DNA from: Phycisphaerae bacterium SM23_33
Lineage (GTDB): Bacteria; Planctomycetota; Phycisphaerae; SM23-33
Reading direction: 5' to 3'
DNA length: 9,886 nt
Assembly (NCBI GenBank): GCA_001303665.1
Contig: LJUF01000102.1
Coordinates: 1-9,886 of the forward strand
Below, in pieces: positions 1 to 5,946 of this stretch (position 1 is its first letter; each line of letters begins with the position of its first letter). Under the pieces are notes generated by a model, which saw only the letters and a program-made list of their open reading frames with translations, was not told the origin of the DNA and ran no database searches. The position numbers and the translations under genes were made by a program.

Positions 1-192
1 GAAGCCGTGCGGGGCCGAAGCCCGCGGCAGGCCGCGCAGCAGCTTCCGCACCGCCCGCAGGGCCTCCAACTCGGCCGCCAACTGCGGGTCGCCGCGGATC
101 GCGTCCTGGACGCGGCCGAGCTGGGCCTGGCTCAGCTCCCCGTCAAGGTAAGCCGACAACTGCTCGCGAATGTCGTCTCTTTGCGGAGACAT
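1..192 (-). CDS. Anti-sigma factor, N-terminal part (gene runs off the left edge)
   Basis: Only the first 64 codons are in the window. The protein begins MSPQRDDIREQLSAYLDGEL, and this 'L-S-A-Y-L-D-G-E-L' segment is the usual opening of anti-sigma factors that bind ECF sigma factors. The rest, an acidic helix followed by an 'LRxLPRxxAPxGF'-type segment, also fits that family. No Cys is visible, and the only His in this part is at residue 62, so the zinc-coordinating HxxxCxxC motif of ZAS-type anti-sigma factors is absent. It should therefore bind sigma without zinc. The ATG at 192 is the only possible start nearby, because an in-frame TGA lies four codons upstream. GAGGAAAG (206-213) is a Shine-Dalgarno candidate with long spacing. 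It lies 58 bp after the sigma gene on the same strand, so the two are probably one operon. The expected transmembrane and sensor domain would be outside the window. Confidence 0.75.
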   Translation of the reverse strand, partial: MSPQRDDIREQLSAYLDGELSQAQLGRVQDAIRGDPQLAAELEALRAVRKLLRGLPRASAPHGF

Positions 193-212
193 GTCTTCCG
201 TTCAACTTTCCT

Positions 213-229
213 CGGGCCGGTCCGGCCCG
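213..229 (-). promoter_or_regulatory. GC hairpin between sigma and anti-sigma genes
   Basis: CGGGCCGG and CCGGCCCG flank a single central base, a perfect inverted repeat able to form a stem of at least six GC pairs. It lies in the 58-bp gap after the sigma stop codon and directly before the GAGGAAAG ribosome-binding candidate of the anti-sigma gene. There is no T-run, so it is not a canonical terminator. It may reduce read-through, stabilise the upstream message or mask the ribosome site. The structure is seen; the role is inferred. Confidence 0.45.
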
Positions 230-250
230 GGACCCATAGATTCCATTGGC

Positions 251-898
251 TCAGGCGACCAGGTCCTTTAGTTTCTCCTGCAGCAAACATCGGGCCCGGT
301 ACAGCCGGCTCTTGACCGTTCCGACAGGTATATCCAGCACCTGTGAGATTTGCCCGTAGTCCATGTCTTCCATGTCGCGCAGCACGGCCACGGCCCGGAA
401 CTCCTCATCCAGCTCGGCCAGGGCTTCCAGGACCCGCCGGTCGGCCTCGGAGCGGATGAGGTCGTCGGCGGGGTCGCCGTGGCGGCGGTCCGCCAGCACG
501 TCCTGCGGCCGACCCACCCGCTCGCCGTCGCCGGGAGCCGGGTCCAGCGAGTGGAACCTCACCCGCCCGCTGCGGCGCCGATGGCTGATTGTCAAGTTCA
601 TCCCGATCCGGAACAGCCAGGTGTACAGCCCGCTGTCTTCCCGGAACGTCGCCAGGTTCTCTAAGGCTTTGACGAACGTCTCCTGGCAAAGTTCCTCGGC
701 ATCGTCGCGATTTCCGCACATTCTCAGGATGGCGTTGTAAATGCGATCCTGGTACTTCCGCACCAGCCCGGCGAAGGCGGCCGTCTCGCCGCCCCGGCAG
801 CGCCTCAGCAGGGCCGCGTCCTCCAGCGCCGGCGCCGCCCCGGCCGCTGCCGAGCCGGCATCCACGCCCGCCGGAATGTTAGACGACCAGTCGCCCAC
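251..898 (-). CDS. ECF-family RNA polymerase sigma factor (RpoE/SigW-like)
   Basis: 215-aa sigma-70 family, extracytoplasmic-function type protein that directs RNA polymerase to stress or envelope-response promoters. Region 2 spans about residues 40-107 (RKYQDRIYNAILRMCGNRDDAEELC..., then TFREDSGLYTWLFRIGMNL...SHRRR). Region 4 spans about 155-210, with the helix-turn-helix 'YGQISQVLDIPVGTVKSRLYRAR'-type signature (residues 181-203). There is no region 1 or 3, as expected for ECF factors. The linker (about 110-150) is rich in charged residues and Pro/Gly. The start is uncertain. GTG at 898 gives 215 aa but only a weak ribosome site. An in-frame GTG at 865 (residue 12) would give 204 aa and still retain all of region 2. 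An ECF-type promoter motif overlaps the 898 start, which favours 865 for at least one transcript. The anti-sigma gene follows on the same strand. Confidence 0.92.
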   Translation of the reverse strand: MGDWSSNIPAGVDAGSAAAGAAPALEDAALLRRCRGGETAAFAGLVRKYQDRIYNAILRMCGNRDDAEELCQETFVKALENLATFREDSGLYTWLFRIGMNLTISHRRRSGRVRFHSLDPAPGDGERVGRPQDVLADRRHGDPADDLIRSEADRRVLEALAELDEEFRAVAVLRDMEDMDYGQISQVLDIPVGTVKSRLYRARCLLQEKLKDLVA

Positions 899-906
899 TT
901 GGTTCC
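879..906 (-). promoter_or_regulatory. Candidate ECF-type (autoregulatory) promoter of the sigma gene
   Basis: On the minus strand GGAAC (906-902) is followed, at the spacing of sigma-E-type promoters, by CGTCTAA (885-879). E. coli sigma-E promoters use GGAACTT, about 16 bases, then TCTAA or TCTGA; Bacillus ECF promoters use a CGTC-type -10 element. Here GGAACCA, 16 bases, TCTAA fits. Transcription would start near 872, downstream of the GTG at 898, so it would need the GTG at 865 with an almost absent leader. Autoregulation is common for ECF sigma genes, but the match could be chance. Confidence 0.4.
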
Positions 907-967
907 CGGTAAGATCAGCCCGCCATTAGCGGTTACGTCGAGCGCCCCGGGCGGGTTCAGGCCATGT

Positions 968-997
968 ATCATACCCCGCGGATCCGCCCGGTGGCAA
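968..997 (-). promoter_or_regulatory. Vegetative (sigma-70-type) promoter of the sigma/anti-sigma operon
   Basis: On the minus strand TTGCCA (997-992) and TATGAT (973-968) are separated by 18 bases. Each differs from the -35 and -10 consensus at only one or two positions. The predicted transcript starts near 961 and has a leader of about 60 nt before the GTG at 898. It probably gives basal expression, with the proximal ECF-type motif adding autoregulation. Confidence 0.6.
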
Positions 998-1130
998 CGC
1001 CCAACGAGCAACACGCCCGCCATTGGGATAAACGCATCCCAGCCGGCCTTGGATGTGAAAAATCCGCGTTTGCCGCCAAGCCCAGGGACGTTCCCCCAAA
1101 CCGCCTCCAACGCCGCGGGCCGGTACGGCG

Positions 1131-1165
1131 CAAGGAAAAGCCCGCACAGCAACCTGCGCGGGCTT
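1131..1165 (-). terminator. Rho-independent terminator of clpC
   Basis: Perfect 8-bp stem, AAGCCCGC (1138-1145) and GCGGGCTT (1158-1165), with a 12-nt loop. On the minus strand the stem ends in a T-rich stretch (TTTT at 1139-1136, then CCTT). It begins 43 bp after the clpC stop codon. The other direction has no T-run after the stem, so it works only for clpC. Confidence 0.75.
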
Positions 1166-1177
1166 GCGCATTCCCAA

Positions 1178-1203
1178 GTGCCTCGTGCCCCGTGCCTCGT
1201 GCC
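1178..1203. repeat. Short direct repeat (two 12-bp copies) downstream of clpC
   Basis: GTGCCTCGTGCC occurs at 1178-1189 and again at 1192-1203, separated by CC. Each copy is internally repetitive (GTGCC twice). The array sits between the clpC stop codon and its terminator. It could be replication slippage or a member of a genome-wide intergenic repeat; one locus cannot tell these apart. Confidence 0.6.
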
Positions 1204-1208
1204 TGTCC

Positions 1209-3725
1209 TCAGGTGCTCTCGGAGACCTCGGCCGGCTCCGGCTCGCCGGCCTTCTCCTTGACCCCCGTGAAGTACAGGTGCTTCTGGCCCTCTGACTCAT
1301 CCTTCGTGGAGACGAGGATCTTGTTCTTATCCTTGTACGCCCCGCGCAGGATGTCCTCGCTGAGGGGGTCCTCGATGTAATGCTCGATGGCCCGCCGCAG
1401 CGGGCGGGCGCCGAAGTCGGGGTTGTAGCCCTTGTCGATCAGGAATTCCCTGGCGTCGTCGTCCAGCTCCAGCGTCAGGCCGTGCTCCGCCAGGCGGCCG
1501 CGGACCTTGCGCAGCTCGTAATCCACGATCGTCACCAGGTCTTCCCGGTTCAGCGCCTTGAAGACCATCACGTCGTCGAGGCGGTTGAGGAACTCCGGGC
1601 GGAAGTGCCGCTCCACCTCCTTCTGGAGCATCTCCTTCATGCGCTCGTAGCTGGCCCCCTCGTCGCGCTTGCCGAAGCCGAAGCCGCCCTTGTTCTTGAT
1701 CATCTCGGCGCCGATGTTGGAGGTCATGATCAGGATGGTGTTGCGGAAGTCGATCCGCCGGCCGAAGCTGTCGGTCAGGTGGCCCTCCTCCATGATCTGA
1801 AGCAGCATGTTGAACACGTCGGGGTGGGCCTTCTCGATCTCATCCAGCAGCACCACGGCGTAGGGGCGGCGGCGGATGCGCTCGGTCAACTGCCCGCCCT
1901 CCTCGTAGCCGACGTAGCCCGGCGGAGCCCCGATCAGCCGGGAAACGTTGTGCTTCTCCATGTACTCGCTCATGTCGATCTGGACCAGGGCGTCCTCGTC
2001 GCCGAACATGAACTCCGCCAGGGCCTTGCTCAGCAGCGTCTTGCCCACGCCGGAGGGGCCCACGAAGACGAAGCTGCCCATGGGGCGGCGCGGGTCCTTC
2101 ATGCCCGAGCGGGCGCGACGGATGGCCTTGGCCACCGCCACAATGGCCTCGTGCTGGCTGACCACCCGGTTGTGCAGCTGGTTCTCCAGCTCCAGCAGCC
2201 GCTGGGCCTCCTCCTTCTCCAGCCGGCGCAGGGGCACGCCGGTCATGCGGCTGACGACCTCGGCCACGACCTCCTCGTCCACGATGCCTTCGGCCTCGGC
2301 GCTCTGCTCCTGCCAGGTCTGCTGCAACTGCTCCTTCTTGAGCCGCAGTTGCTCGGCCCGGTCGCGCAGCTCGGCGGCCCGCTCGTAGTCGGCGTTCTTG
2401 ACGGCCTCGTCCTTCTCCAACTGCAGCCGCTCCACCTGCTCCTCCAGCCCGGCCAGGTCCGGCGGCTTGGTCATCGTCTTCAGCCGAATCCGCGCCCCCG
2501 ACTCGTCGATCACGTCGATGGCCTTGTCGGGCTGCACCCGTCCGGTGATGTAGCGCCCGGACAGCTCCACCGCCTTCTCCAGGGCCGCGTCCGTCATCCG
2601 CACGCGGTGGTGGGCCTCGTACCGGTCGCGCAGCCCCTTCAGGATGTTCAGCGTCTCCTCCCGGGTGGGCGGGTCCACCACGATGGTCTGGAAGCGCCGC
2701 TCCAGGGCCCCGTCCTTCTCGATGTGCTTGCGGTACTCGTCCAGGGTGGTGGCGCCGATGCACTGGATTTCGCCGCGGCTGAGGGCGGGCTTCAGGACGT
2801 TGGCGGCGTCGATGGCGCCCTCGGCCCCGCCGGCCCCCACCAGGGTGTGCATCTCGTCCACGAACAGGATGACGTTTCGGGCCCGGCGGACCTCGTTCAT
2901 CACCGCCTTGATCCGCTCCTCGAACTGCCCGCGGTACTTGGTGCCGGCCACCATCATGGCCAGGTCCAAGGCCACGATGCGGCGGTTGGCCAGCAGCTCC
3001 GGCACGTCGTTGTTGACGATCTTCTGGGCCAGCCCTTCGACGATGGCCGTCTTGCCCACGCCGGCCTCCCCCAGCAGCACCGGGTTGTTCTTGGTCCGCC
3101 GGCAGAGCACCTGAGTGACGCGCTCGATCTCATTCTCGCGCCCGATCACCGGGTCCAGCTGGTCTTCGCGGGCCAGCTGCGTGAGGTCGCGGCCGAAGCT
3201 GTCCAGCGCCGGGGTCTTGGAGCGGCCCCTGGGCTTGGCCTCGCCGCGCAGGGGCGGCCCCACCCCGCCGGGGGCCTCCGCCTCCATGCCCGCGCCCAGC
3301 AGCGTCAGCACCTCCTCGCGAACGTCCTCCAGCTTCAGTTGGAGGTTCATCAGCACCTGGGCCGCCACCCCCTCGCGCTCCCGCAGCAGCCCCAGCAGCA
3401 GGTGCTCGGTGCCGACGTAATTGTGGTTCAGGTTCCGCGCCTCCTCGATGGAGTACTCGATCACCTTCTTGGCCCGCGGCGTCTGGGGCAGCTTGCCCAT
3501 CGTCACCATCCCCGGACCCGACTTGACCAGCTTCTCCACCTCCATGCGGACCTTCTGAAGGTCCACGTCCAGGTTCTTCAGCACGTTCGCCCCGACACCG
3601 GTGCCCTCCTTGACCAGACCAAGCAGGATGTGCTCGGTCCCGATGTACTCGTGATTGAACCGCTGCGCCTCCTGATTGGCCAGCGCCATGACCTTGCGAG
3701 CACGATCGGTAAATCGCTCAAACAT
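1209..3725 (-). CDS. clpC: ATP-dependent Clp protease ATP-binding subunit ClpC
   Basis: 838-aa Hsp100/AAA+ unfoldase that threads substrate proteins into the ClpP peptidase in the cytoplasm. Two Clp N-terminal repeats lie at about residues 5-65 and 80-143 ('GTEHILLGL' and 'GTEHLLLGL'). The first AAA+ module has Walker A GEAGVGKT (219-226) and Walker B ending VDE (289-291). A middle region with a UVR motif (about 426-460) follows, then the second AAA+ module with Walker A GPSGVGKT (556-563) and Walker B LLDE (626-629), and the C-terminal Clp D2-small domain. The UVR motif and length (family about 810-850 aa) separate ClpC from ClpB and ClpA. The tripeptide at 682-684 (F-G-F, inside GGFGFG) sits where the ClpP-docking loop is expected. 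ATG 3725 is chosen because it gives the canonical MFERFTDRARK start and has AGGGAG 8 nt upstream; a GTG at 3734 is too close to that site. The ctsR/mcsA/mcsB genes that flank clpC in Firmicutes are absent. Confidence 0.97.
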   Translation of the reverse strand: MFERFTDRARKVMALANQEAQRFNHEYIGTEHILLGLVKEGTGVGANVLKNLDVDLQKVRMEVEKLVKSGPGMVTMGKLPQTPRAKKVIEYSIEEARNLNHNYVGTEHLLLGLLREREGVAAQVLMNLQLKLEDVREEVLTLLGAGMEAEAPGGVGPPLRGEAKPRGRSKTPALDSFGRDLTQLAREDQLDPVIGRENEIERVTQVLCRRTKNNPVLLGEAGVGKTAIVEGLAQKIVNNDVPELLANRRIVALDLAMMVAGTKYRGQFEERIKAVMNEVRRARNVILFVDEMHTLVGAGGAEGAIDAANVLKPALSRGEIQCIGATTLDEYRKHIEKDGALERRFQTIVVDPPTREETLNILKGLRDRYEAHHRVRMTDAALEKAVELSGRYITGRVQPDKAIDVIDESGARIRLKTMTKPPDLAGLEEQVERLQLEKDEAVKNADYERAAELRDRAEQLRLKKEQLQQTWQEQSAEAEGIVDEEVVAEVVSRMTGVPLRRLEKEEAQRLLELENQLHNRVVSQHEAIVAVAKAIRRARSGMKDPRRPMGSFVFVGPSGVGKTLLSKALAEFMFGDEDALVQIDMSEYMEKHNVSRLIGAPPGYVGYEEGGQLTERIRRRPYAVVLLDEIEKAHPDVFNMLLQIMEEGHLTDSFGRRIDFRNTILIMTSNIGAEMIKNKGGFGFGKRDEGASYERMKEMLQKEVERHFRPEFLNRLDDVMVFKALNREDLVTIVDYELRKVRGRLAEHGLTLELDDDAREFLIDKGYNPDFGARPLRRAIEHYIEDPLSEDILRGAYKDKNKILVSTKDESEGQKHLYFTGVKEKAGEPEPAEVSEST

Positions 3726-3733
3726 CCGCGTCA

Positions 3734-3739
3734 CTCCCT
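3734..3739 (-). promoter_or_regulatory. Ribosome-binding site of clpC
   Basis: AGGGAG on the minus strand, 8 nt before ATG 3725. It decides the start: the site overlaps the upstream GTG at 3734-3732 and so cannot serve it. Confidence 0.75.
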
Positions 3740-3800
3740 ACCACATCAGGCGGGAACACGGTCCCCAGACCCGGCCAAGGCACCGCTCCGCCTCCATGCT

Positions 3801-3829
3801 ATTTTATCGCCCCCCGGCCAAACCTTCAA
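3801..3829 (-). promoter_or_regulatory. Vegetative promoter of clpC
   Basis: On the minus strand TTGAAG (3829-3824) and TAAAAT (3806-3801) are separated by exactly 17 bases. Transcription would start near 3794, leaving a leader of about 70 nt before ATG 3725. No CIRCE inverted repeat (the HrcA operator) and no CtsR-type heptad repeat is visible around it, so heat control by those repressors is not supported. Confidence 0.65.
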
Positions 3830-3967
3830 CATGGACCGGGCCCGCTTATAGCTTTATCGTCATTTTCCAGCCATCCGTCGGCAGAATGAGGGGCCAAAGG
3901 GGCGTTTTTCTGTGTCGGCGGCGCCCGGCCCGGGCGACATCTGGCCGGCCAAGACCCAGACGGCGGA

Positions 3968-3996
3968 TTGACCCGGGCGGCCCGGCATGGTAGTAA
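3968..3996 (+). promoter_or_regulatory. Candidate promoter of the DUF6786-like gene
   Basis: TTGACC (3968-3973), 17 bases, TAGTAA (3991-3996). The -10 element is only a partial match but is preceded by an extended -10 TG (3988-3989). Transcription would start near 4003, with a leader of about 28 nt that opens with a small inverted repeat (GGGCC/GGCCC, 4003-4014). Confidence 0.45.
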
Positions 3997-4018
3997 GTCG
4001 CAGGGCCCTGGCCCAGTC

Positions 4019-4025
4019 AGGGGAC
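4019..4025 (+). promoter_or_regulatory. Ribosome-binding site of the DUF6786-like gene
   Basis: AGGGGAC followed by a run of A, about 5-6 nt before ATG 4031. It fixes the start at this ATG rather than the in-frame TTG at 3968, which has no ribosome site and overlaps the likely promoter -35 element. Confidence 0.7.
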
Positions 4026-4030
4026 AAAAA

Positions 4031-5182
4031 ATGGCCGCGACGACATTCAAGGATGACGTGGATTTCCTCTCCGGGCACACGGACCTGGTCGTTCTGGACG
4101 CGAAAAAGCCCGCCCTGGTGGGGGTGGCCCCGGCCTGGCAGGGCCGGGTGATGACCTCCACCCCGGGCGGCGAGGGCGGGCCAAGCCTGGGCTGGATCAA
4201 CCGGAAGTTCATTGCCGCCGGCCCCCGGGGCACGGCCTTCGATAACTACGGCGGGGAGGACCGCTTCTGGCTGGGGCCGGAGGGAGGGCAGTTCGCCCTG
4301 TGGTTCCGCAAAGGCGAGCCCTTCGACACCGCCCACTGGCGCACCCCCGAAGGCCTGAACACCGGCCGCTTCGACGTCACCAGCCAGGGGCCGGGGAGCA
4401 TCGCCCTGGCCGCCCACTTCGACGTGACCAACTATGCCGGCACCACCTTCCAGGTGGCCGTCAAGCGGATCATCGACGTGCTCGGGCCCGACCAGCTCGC
4501 CCGCGAGCTGGGATTGAACGTGCCGGCCGGCGTGTCCTGGGTGGGCTTCGAGTCCGTCAACACGCTGGCCAACGTGGGCAAGAGGCCCTGGACCCGAGAC
4601 GGCGGGCTGCTGAGCGTGTGGACCCTCGGCCAGCTCAATCCCCTGCCCCGCGGCATGGTGATCGTGCCGTTCATCCCCGGCCGCGAGGCCGACCTGGGCC
4701 CGCTGCCCAACGGCGAGTACTTCGGCCCCATCGGTCCGGACCGGTTCAGCGTCCGCGACGACTACGTCCTGTTCCGCTGCGACGGCAGGTTCCGCTCGAA
4801 GCTGGGCGTCTCCCCCGCCCGGGCCCGCAGCGTCCTGGGCAGCTTCGACCCGGACGCCCGCATCCTCACCGTGGTGCAGTTCAACCTGCCCGCCGCGGCC
4901 GGCCGGCTGCCCTACGTCAACAGCCTCTGGGAGATCCAGGACGAGCCCTTAGCCGGCGACGCCGTCAACAGCTACAACGACGGCGAGGAAACCCCCGGCG
5001 CCGGGCAGTTCGGCCCCTTCTACGAGATCGAGACCTCCTCCCCCGCCGCCGAGCTGGCCCCGCACGAGGCCGTCACCCACGTCCACCGCACCTTCCACTT
5101 CACCGGCCAGCTCGAGACGCTCAACGAGCTGTCACAGAGGGTGCTGGGCGTGGATCTCGGCGAGATTACGTTCCCGAGGTAA
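4031..5182 (+). CDS. DUF6786-like protein of unknown function
   Basis: 383 aa, probably cytoplasmic: the N-terminus (MAATTFKDDVDFL) shows no signal peptide, lipobox or membrane segment. I recognise the motif set of the DUF6786 family from memory. It includes APAWQGRVMTST (residues 34-45), a GGEDRFWLGPEGGQF segment (74-88), VNSYNDG (312-318) before GPFYEIETSSPA (328-339), and THVHRTFHFTG near the C-terminus (349-359). Alternating short hydrophobic strands and the Gly-Glu-Asp-Arg/aromatic motif suggest a beta-sandwich like that of galactose mutarotase and aldose epimerases; that is an inference, not a family fact. Possible active-site candidates are E76, D77, H350, H352 and H356. It is the only plus-strand gene, divergent from clpC and convergent with the HAD operon, with a good ribosome site and its own promoter. 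It is probably transcribed alone. No function is established here; a role with sugars is only a guess. Confidence 0.75.
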   Translation: MAATTFKDDVDFLSGHTDLVVLDAKKPALVGVAPAWQGRVMTSTPGGEGGPSLGWINRKFIAAGPRGTAFDNYGGEDRFWLGPEGGQFALWFRKGEPFDTAHWRTPEGLNTGRFDVTSQGPGSIALAAHFDVTNYAGTTFQVAVKRIIDVLGPDQLARELGLNVPAGVSWVGFESVNTLANVGKRPWTRDGGLLSVWTLGQLNPLPRGMVIVPFIPGREADLGPLPNGEYFGPIGPDRFSVRDDYVLFRCDGRFRSKLGVSPARARSVLGSFDPDARILTVVQFNLPAAAGRLPYVNSLWEIQDEPLAGDAVNSYNDGEETPGAGQFGPFYEIETSSPAAELAPHEAVTHVHRTFHFTGQLETLNELSQRVLGVDLGEITFPR

Positions 5183-5193
5183 CGAGGGGATTG

Positions 5194-5244
5194 GCCGCTA
5201 CCGGCAGCATGGCGCTTTCCCGGTGCGGCTAGGGCACTGCCCTA
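5194..5244. terminator. Hairpins in the convergent spacer (possible bidirectional terminator)
   Basis: Between the two convergent stop codons lies an inverted repeat, GCCGC-TA-CCGG (5194-5204) pairing with CCGG-T-GCGGC (5220-5229): ten pairs with one bulged base and a 15-nt loop. Next to it TAGGGC and GCCCTA (5230-5235 and 5239-5244) form a second small hairpin that includes the stop codon of the HAD gene. No run of T follows either one. Termination is inferred from their position between converging genes. Confidence 0.4.
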
Positions 5245-5946
5245 CGCGAACCGATCCAGCAGCTCACCCAGGCTCCGTATGCGCACCACTCGGTCGCACC
5301 CGCCCGGGCCGGCCCGGTCAATCAAGACGGCCTCCATGCCGACAGCCTCTGGGCCGGCAATGTCCCACCCTGGGTCGTCGCCCACGAACAGGCACTGCCC
5401 CGCCGCCAGGCCCAGGCGCGACAGGATGTGGTCAAAGGGCTGCCGGGCCGGCTTCCGCCAGCCGACGTCCCGACAGAACACCACCACGTCCACCGCCGCC
5501 ATCAGCCCGTGGCGGTCGAGTTCGACCCGCCACGGTTCCGCCGGGCTGCCCCAGGGGGGGTTGGACAGGATGCCCGTGCGGATCCCCCGCCGCCGAAGCT
5601 CCGCCAGCGTAGGCAGGGCGTCGTCATAACGCCGGGCCAGGGCGAAGATCGGCCCCAGGAAGCGCCGGCACACCTCCAGGCCCGGCTGCCCGGCCAGCTC
5701 GTCTTCAGAGAGGCCGAAGATCCTGGCCAGCCGGCCCTCCAGCGGCTTGACCCGGTGGTCCGGCCGCTCCGGGCGTTCGGCCTGGACCCGCTCGGGTAGG
5801 GACTCGGCATCGACCCGCAGCCGGCCGGCATCGCGCAGATACGCGGCCACCTCGCCGATGCACCGGTCCAGGATGCCCGGCCACTGGGCGCTGGTGTAGT
5901 AGGACACCAGCGTGTTGCCGAGATCGAAGAGGACGGCGTCCTTCAT
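5242..5946 (-). CDS. HAD-superfamily hydrolase
   Basis: 234-aa haloacid-dehalogenase-type hydrolase, most likely a cytoplasmic phosphatase with a helical cap (about residues 15-100). Motif I is FDLGNTL with the nucleophile D8; motif II is the Ser in TGILSNPP (S128); motif III is K165 in GWRKP; motif IV is GDDPGWD (G189, D190, D191, D195). The second Asp of the usual DxD motif I is Gly (G10). That variant is known in some phosphatases of the superfamily, but it can also mark altered acid/base chemistry. A 'VGDDPGWDIAGPEAVGM' segment is typical of the subfamily that includes phosphoglycolate- and nucleotide-type phosphatases; the substrate cannot be named. The start overlaps the stop of the PhzF gene as ATGA (5943-5946), and a strong AAGGAG lies 5 nt upstream, so translation is coupled. 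It is the last gene of the operon. Confidence 0.88.
   Translation of the reverse strand: MKDAVLFDLGNTLVSYYTSAQWPGILDRCIGEVAAYLRDAGRLRVDAESLPERVQAERPERPDHRVKPLEGRLARIFGLSEDELAGQPGLEVCRRFLGPIFALARRYDDALPTLAELRRRGIRTGILSNPPWGSPAEPWRVELDRHGLMAAVDVVVFCRDVGWRKPARQPFDHILSRLGLAAGQCLFVGDDPGWDIAGPEAVGMEAVLIDRAGPGGCDRVVRIRSLGELLDRFA

Larger units (their letters stand above)
899..1208. other. Intergenic region between sigma gene and clpC
   Basis: 310 bp with no convincing gene. From left to right it holds the leader and vegetative promoter of the sigma operon (to 997), a stretch with no recognisable gene (998-1130), the clpC terminator (1131-1165) and a 12-bp direct repeat (1178-1203). Within the middle stretch are two weak inverted repeats, GGGAT/ATCCC (1025-1040) and GGAT/ATCC (1050-1064). 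Open frames crossing the region have no recognisable protein features and no good ribosome site. Confidence 0.6.
3726..4030. other. Divergent promoter region between clpC and the DUF6786-like gene
   Basis: 305 bp with no gene. It contains the clpC ribosome site and promoter on the left, and the promoter, leader hairpin and ribosome site of the plus-strand gene on the right. Between them are a perfect 15-bp inverted repeat around a central C (CGCCCGG/CCGGGCG, 3922-3936) and a perfect 10-bp palindrome, TGGCCGGCCA (3942-3951). Both lie just upstream of the plus-strand promoter, where an operator could sit. In GC-rich DNA such palindromes also arise by chance. Confidence 0.55.

Noticed and set aside
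998..1130. A small gene or RNA between the sigma promoter and the clpC terminator
   Set aside because: Only two weak hairpins and no ribosome site, conserved motif or promoter I could support.
3723..3734. ClpC start at GTG 3734
   Set aside because: The ribosome site overlaps this codon, and ClpC proteins start at the MFERFTDRARK sequence given by ATG 3725.
1380..3851. An 823-codon open frame on the plus strand, antisense to clpC
   Set aside because: It is the mirror of a highly conserved gene in GC-rich DNA, where stop codons are rare in the opposite strand. Its translation is low-complexity (Leu, His, Val, Gln rich) with no recognisable domain.
3968..4030. DUF6786-like gene starting at TTG 3968
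   Set aside because: No ribosome site, and the codon coincides with the likely -35 element; ATG 4031 has a strong site.
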